Shown: positions 59,321 through 64,000 of the stretch, one piece after another | How positions within the stretch are numbered: the stretch's first letter is position 1 | Layout of the letters: each line of letters begins with the position of its first letter | From: Mermis nigrescens | Lineage: Eukaryota; Nematoda; Enoplea; Mermithida; Mermithidae | Direction of reading: 5' to 3' | Length of the DNA stretch: 64,000 nt | Assembly: GCA_036768485.1 (NCBI GenBank) | Contig: JAVLUZ010000510.1 | Location: 248,001 to 312,000, forward strand | Program-made: the position numbers and the translations under genes | Notes under the pieces: generated by a model | What the model saw: the letters and a program-made list of their open reading frames with translations, nothing else | Databases searched by the model: none | What the model was told of the DNA's origin: nothing

Positions 59321-60400
59321 AAGAAATTATGCATATGATTATGATGATGGAATATCATTCCTTGTGTAGAGATCGCTCTACACACCGTTTTACTGCCTTG
59401 GTTCAACGCGAAATTCCATTTGTTTTGCGCTACGTTTGTACCTACATACCCATGACTGTTTGGCCCAGATGTACATTTCCGTGCTCAATTTCCATACGCA
59501 CGTACGCGACCGCTAAGCGCAACGCTATGGTGTGTCGCCCGGGACCACCTTCCCTCCAAAAATTATCATATTTTCATTTCCTTTCCCATACATATTTTCA
59601 ATAAAAATCCGGGATAGGAAAATGGGAACTCGGGCTTAATGCGACTTGAGTACGAATTGGTATGTGTGTTATCATATCATACGTGTGTTAAAGCTCCATA
59701 TGTGTGTGTCTCATATTTGTGCCTATTCCGTTTGTACATTCCTTTACCGTAAGCTTTGCCCATAGGCCTATTGTTATTCTCGTAGATCCATTCCGCGTTT
59801 CTTTGTCCGCGTTGATACGCCTCTTTTTCGTATCGTTTAAAACTGCGTGCGAGCGTAGTTTTGAACGACATTACGATCATTCCTCCACTGTAAGATTTTT
59901 TGTTTTACATTGAGCTTCTAAGCCCTTTTCGCCAGCTTCCACGCTGTGCGTTGTTCTTCTTTTCCGTGCGTCGAGTAGTCTCCGCATGTAGTCCCTATTT
60001 TCTTCCCTGCGTGGCTGCAGGAAATTCTCGTCGTCGTTTCTCGTCGCGTAGTGGGCAGTGCACGTGGCGTTTATTTGTATGCCTTTGGCGGGGCTCTGTG
60101 CCCTCTGTTTAAATACATTGTTAATTTTAACCGATTAGCGTAACACGGCAATCGGCAGCATGCAACCTTCATGCTGTCGCATTTTTTATTGCTTCACAAT
60201 TTTCTGTCCAAAAATATTGTAAAAATTAATTATTTTATTGACGATGTTGGGCTCGGTTGAATTTCCGTGCTGTTTAATTTCTGTCCTTTTGCTACACTAT
60301 ACTTAGGATCCCTCAATATTTTCAAGCACCGGAATTCAGTCCAAAAACAAGTTAAATAATAATCTTTTTGAGCCCTCGAATTAGGTTTCTGGGGAACTAA
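59321..60400. other. Unassigned, locally GC-richer block
   Basis: 59,400-60,115 is clearly richer in G+C and CpG than its surroundings and has open frames on both strands (for example 59,677-59,880 on the minus strand, Lys/Arg/Tyr-rich), none with a known motif. It could be an LTR, a foreign insert or a 5' UTR; I see no deciding feature. Confidence 0.4.
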
Positions 60401-60622
60401 CATTATTTAGGTACTTAATCTCCAAGGGTTTAAGTAAGTAAGTTTCATTAGGTGCGTGCGTAGAGGGCCGGGCTACCCTGATAGGCCGGGCCGCTTACCC
60501 CCGAGTCGCCGGCTGGTGATCGACCCCTAAAAAGGTCGAGAGCCCCCGTGTGAGCGCATAAGCTTAACCTCCGGGCATAAGTTAGCACGTAAACGTACCT
60601 TCGCCCTACGTTTACACTTGAC
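60401..60622. repeat. GC-rich repeat segment preceding a MITE end
   Basis: The segment 'tacttaatctccaagggtttaagtaagtaag', then 'gccgggctaccctgataggccgggcc' and 'tcgacccctaaaaaggtcgag', leads directly to a CTAGCAAGG MITE end, as the 3,900-4,437 segment does. Relationship is tentative. Confidence 0.4.
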
Positions 60623-60800
60623 TAGCAAGGAGAAACGCTCCGATGGAACAAAAAAGACGAGTATACTTGGGATTATTGATTATTAAGGAGATAAAAGGAA
60701 GGGACAGGAAAAAGCTCCTACGTACCTATGTAAATGCCTCAAGTTGCAAAACTGTTAAAAATTAGACTTTCTCTAACCAACGCAAAAAGTCGAAGTATAT
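60623..60800 (+). mobile_element. CTAGCAAAG-family MITE, left arm only
   Basis: CTAGCAAGGAGAAACGCTCC through 'aaccaacgcaaaaagtcgaag' and 'attctgcggcctgcag'. No right arm is found; the sequence passes into the duplicated ATPase intron. The copy A intron (from about 53,490) carries the inner part of the same arm. Confidence 0.7.
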
Positions 60801-61054
60801 TCTGCGGCCTGCAGACTGAAATAAACTATTCAATCAAAAAACGATTGAAAGAGCAGAATGTTAGCTAAGCAGTAGCTATGGGAAATTAGATGGAGTAAAC
60901 TAGGAGCAACTTTGCAAGTCAATTGAATGAAATAAGAGAATTAAGGCATGTTGTTGCCGGTTTTTCACCACCTAGATCTTCCTAAATTCGGTTACTGTCC
61001 ATAAATGCTTAAGAGTTGTACAAATATTTCAGAGACATGTTTTCGTGCTCTTAG

Positions 61055-63653
61055 GATCAACATACTATTCCGCTGGAAGAATTACTTATACGCCTGAATA
61101 CTAATGCTGAAAGGGTAGGATGCATAACTTTTGATTCTTTGACGTTGACATAGTAGCATTTATGTACTTCACAATTGCTTGATACAATATATAAAAATGT
61201 AAGCAATTAAATTTCATTTATTAACGGTGGTAATTTAATTCTTTGCTCTTAGAGCTTATGCAAGGTAGGTCCAAGATTTTTCAAAAGGTCAAAAAATGGC
61301 CTTAAAAATAGTGGTATGGTTAAAAAACATCATTTTTCAACGTTTATCATCGAGCACTATCCATTGGCGGCAAACTTATAGTATCGGGGACCGGCCGCAC
61401 GGTTGTTTTCGGGGGCGGAGCTTCGTTAATGAAGGTAGGCTATGATTGGTCAGACAAATAAATGGTCTACTGTCTATTGTTAGAGTGAAAAGTAAGAGAA
61501 TCGACTGTTTCGATCTGCACTTAGGACATCTCCAGACATATTCACTCAATTTTGCCGATTCTTTGATCAGACTATAAGTTCCGTTGCATGGAATGCAATC
61601 GACACTACTGCAAAGGATTTTTTGGCTTTGAAAGCACTGAATAACGCTTAAATTGTCCTTACAAATTACATTAAGCTCAAATAGATTCATTCTGACACTA
61701 AGTCGACCGATAGCGCAACACAAATTAGATTTTTCCCGTAGCTACATTACATATTGTTATTTACCCATATTTATTTATCCATATTAACAGTAGCTATTGT
61801 TTTACCGGTCGTGAATTATTAATGCCCTGCGTTTGTTTACTTTGCCGTTGAGAATACGCGGTAGACCACTTATTTGTCTGACCAATCATGGCTTCCCTTT
61901 TGTAACAAAGCTCCGCCCCAAAAACGGACTGTGCGGCCGGTCCCCGATACTATAAGTTTGCCTCCATTGGCATCAAAAAATTGCTAAAAAAGTTTAAAAA
62001 TTGAATTCTGAGGGGTATTTTGATTTCTGGGGGTATTTTGGTTTCTGGGGGGTGCATACTGCATACCCCAAACCCCCCACGCCCAGGTGTGAGATTATGT
62101 AAGGTCAAACAAATTATATCGCGTGATACGGTGCTCATCAAGCCAAAAAATTATCGGACATTAATTATACATTAATTATTTAAGCCTATCATTAATCTCT
62201 CAATGTTTTATTGTTAAATGCTCTGTAGAAATTCACACAGAAATCTGAGTTTACTAGTCCGATAGCGTAATAGGATAAGTGTACACCAGGGTAAAATTTT
62301 TAACTTCGTCGTCACCGCGAGTAGAATATGTGCATACCTGAATTTGATTAAAATCTGAAAATTTTGGCAAAAATAAATGTAATTTTCCAGAATAGCATAG
62401 CTTCTAGCTTTGAATTTTAAAATTTTTGAAAAAATGTAGCGCCTAAAAGCTATTCTAAATTGAACTATAGTCTCTTTTGCATAAATTTGGGCGTAAATCC
62501 TAACAATTTTCTTCGACAATAAGCCGATGGATTACGATAATTATATCAGATCAATGTTATAATTGTAACCTGTCGCCTTTTGTCGGTAATGGTTTTTAAA
62601 ACTTATGCCCAAACTTTTGTGAAACGGAATATGGGCATCTCAAAACGCCGAAAAAATGCTGTTTTGTACGTGAAGGGCAAATTTCTAGACCTGTTTTCGA
62701 CTATTCTGGAAAAGGTTTGGGAACCGCCTCCCTCTTACGAAAATCATAGATCCGCCACTGTGCACAGGGATTATCAAGCGAAGGAGCTAAAGGAATATAT
62801 CACCGAGACGGGCCAAATGAATTACCTGTGCTTCGTCAAACGCCGAGATTCATAATACTTTTGCAAGCGCTTTTCGGAGGCTTTAGCATTTTGTTTTGGG
62901 AAAGCAACAAAATGAAAAAGCAATGCTTGCGGAAGAAAGTTTCAAAAGGTAAGAGCATGCTCCTTGAATTAATGAACATACCCACACTGTGTCACGTAAC
63001 TTTTTGCTAGAAGATCACAAGCACACTCATGCAAAATGCGAGATACCCTTAGAAAGATAATTAAAAACGGAGTTGATTCAAAGTTAATAAAAATTAAGAC
63101 CACCATCTGTGTTTAAGAAGGCTTACCAATGGCAAGGATAAGAACTTATCGAGACAACTTGCAAATTCTGTTCTTCGTTACGTGTTTAATTATTTAATTA
63201 ATTTTAATATTTGTTATGCGCTTAATTATCACGTTTTTTTAAGTTAATCTGTAATCTGTTATATTTTCTGAGTATGTCCTCCGCAACTCATCGACATTAA
63301 ACACAACCCACTTTAATAATTAATTCCTTAAGCTTTTTTGCAGGTATTTCACGCAATCTTCTTGATACTCTTGGTTTGTATTAGCGCAAGCTTAAACTTA
63401 ATTCAACGGCGCAAAAGTTCCAAAATTATGGCTGAATTCAATCGAATGATTCTTCAAGTACGTACGAATTAATCTCTTAAACTACGCATTTTTTATGATT
63501 CTTTTTTGTTGGTTGTAGCTAGCGAAGGTACAACGTGATGGTCGGCTTCTTGAAGTAAATTCGAGCGATTTAGTGGCAGGCGATATCGTCGAGATGATTG
63601 GCGGTGATCACGTACCGGCTGACATGCGCCTGATAGAATCAAGTGGCCTAAAA
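61055..63653 (+). CDS. Na+/K+-ATPase alpha-like P-type ATPase, copy B (5' exons; continues past window)
   Basis: Exons: 61055-61114 (exon 2, 20 codons), 62768-62948, 63344-63457, 63519-63653. Exon 3 reads GLSSEGAKGIYHRDGPNELP then QALFGGFSILFW, the 'RDGPNAL..QLFGGFS.LLW' block. Exon 4 ends RRKSSKIMAEFNRMI, matching 'EAKSSKIM'. Exon 5 has GDIVEMIGGDHVPADMRLIE, the actuator-domain 'GD.V...GGD.IPAD.R' motif; TGES should follow outside the window. Oddities: after ILFW the expected M1 helix is replaced by a Lys-rich stretch; the strong donor of exon 3 leaves phase 1 while exon 4 is open only in phase 0; no exon 1 lies between the gap and exon 2. Probably a non-functional or highly modified copy; an assembly error is the alternative. 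Confidence 0.65.
61369..61962 (-). mobile_element. Merlin-like (IS1016/ISXO2) non-autonomous element with 9-bp TSD
   Basis: TIRs begin GGCAAACTTATAGTATCGGG and extend about 110 bp (through ggggcggagct and tggtcagacaaataa). The perfect 9-bp duplication TCCATTGGC is at 61360-61368 and 61963-61971. 8-9 bp TSDs and ISXO2-type zinc-ribbon proteins mark the Merlin superfamily, and the minus strand carries such a fragment. Total 594 bp, too short for a full transposase. Confidence 0.8.
61376..61723 (-). pseudogene. ISXO2/Merlin transposase zinc-ribbon remnant
   Basis: The open frame includes CIPCNGTYSLIKESAKLSEY followed by VWRCPKCRSKQSI, that is C-x2-C .. W-R-C-x2-C-R, the N-terminal zinc ribbon of ISXO2-like (IS1595 group) transposases. 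The DDE catalytic part is absent and the end of the frame runs into the TIR. It overlaps no host exon. Confidence 0.65.
62585..62760 (+). mobile_element. R3 repeat end abutting ATPase exon 3
   Basis: Parallel to 42,820-42,992: 'gacctgttttcgactattctgg', 'cctcttacgaaaatcatagatccgccactg'. It ends at CACTG just before the GTGCACAG acceptor of exon 3, so the repeat supplies the sequence right up to the splice site. Confidence 0.65.
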
Positions 63654-64000
63654 GTCAGCCTAATCTTTATAAGACTTTCCATACATTTGAACATTGCGTT
63701 CGTTTCTGACAACCATTTAAAACGAAATCAAATCAGACCATAATCATATTGAAGTTTATTGAAATTTAAATTAAATAAAATCGATACCAAATCATAATCA
63801 TGACTGGCTCAAAGTGAATCCAAAGTCAGGTCATGATCGTAGATGCGCAGTATGACCGATCTGGGGGGAATAGTCTGTTTGGGGGGTCAAGAATTAAGTT
63901 TTTGTAGGCCGAAATGTCCTCAAAAACAGGTATAAGTGCTAAAATAGCATAAATACTACGTTATTACACCGTTTCGGGTCAATCTAATGCACTTTTAAAG
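63654..64000 (+). other. Intron sequence with an R3 repeat copy running off the window
   Basis: After the weak donor GTCAGC the sequence is AT-rich. From 63,838 it is an R3 copy (cgtagatgcgcagtatgacc, gaccgatct, ggggtcaag, gaaatgtcctcaaaaacagg, gctaaaatagcataa). The next ATPase exon is not reached. Confidence 0.6.

Larger units (their letters stand above)
61261..62094 (+). mobile_element. R1 MITE, copy g, split by a Merlin-like element
   Basis: Landmarks before (ggtcaaaaaatggccttaaaa, tcatcgagcactatccattggc) and after (catcaaaaaattgc, tgaattctgagg, cacgcccaggtgtg) the insertion 61,369-61,962 join up to an ordinary R1 when it and one TSD copy are removed. Confidence 0.85.

Noticed and set aside
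59089..59604. Open frames spanning the N run
   Set aside because: They read through undetermined bases and through an R1 MITE homopolymer; no evidence for a gene.

Overview
This window looks like intron-rich, AT-rich nuclear DNA from an invertebrate animal. The genes are split by GT..AG introns of about 60 bp to 3.7 kb. Long stretches are built from Tc1/mariner-type, hAT-like, Merlin-like and LINE remains, and there is one 100-N assembly gap. Nothing bacterial is visible. Tandem receptor kinases, a divergent Na+/K+-ATPase-like locus and short T-rich splice acceptors would suit an ecdysozoan such as a nematode, but the phylum cannot be fixed from the sequence alone.

Layout. 1-5.2 kb: an imperfect tandem, satellite-like repeat rich in TGTAAAG/CTTTACAC, then a long-TIR MITE. 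5.6-19.9 kb (+): RTK-A, a receptor tyrosine kinase whose 5' ectodomain exons lie upstream of the window; eleven exons are visible. 20-23 kb: intergenic. 23.0-48.1 kb (+): RTK-B, a tandem paralogue with seventeen exons: putative signal sequence, Cys-rich segment, FN3 domain, further ectodomain, TM helix, complete kinase domain and tail. Six kinase exons have exactly the same length and phase in the two genes. RTK-B has an apparent +1 frame break between its TM and kinase coding. 48-50 kb: intergenic, with a palindrome cluster and MITEs. 50.2-64 kb (+): exons of a P-type ATPase close to Na+/K+-ATPase alpha, but duplicated and out of order. Exon 1, exon 2 and a late TGDRT exon, with a decayed phosphorylation-site exon, precede the gap. 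A second exon 2 and exons 3-5 follow it and run off the end.

The two RTKs would be single-pass plasma-membrane receptors. They keep all the main catalytic motifs, share an APE-to-xIE change, and share a C-terminal RDYYN that could dock a Grb2-type SH2 domain. The ATPase locus looks like a broken or misassembled duplicate rather than one intact gene.

Most of the remaining sequence is nested mobile elements. Several have readable termini and target-site duplications: hAT-like (8-bp TSDs), Tc1/mariner-like (TA), a mariner foldback of 1.14 kb, a Merlin-like element (9-bp TSD), an element with a 6-bp TSD, and a truncated CR1/jockey-like reverse transcriptase. All similarities were judged by eye; no database search was possible.
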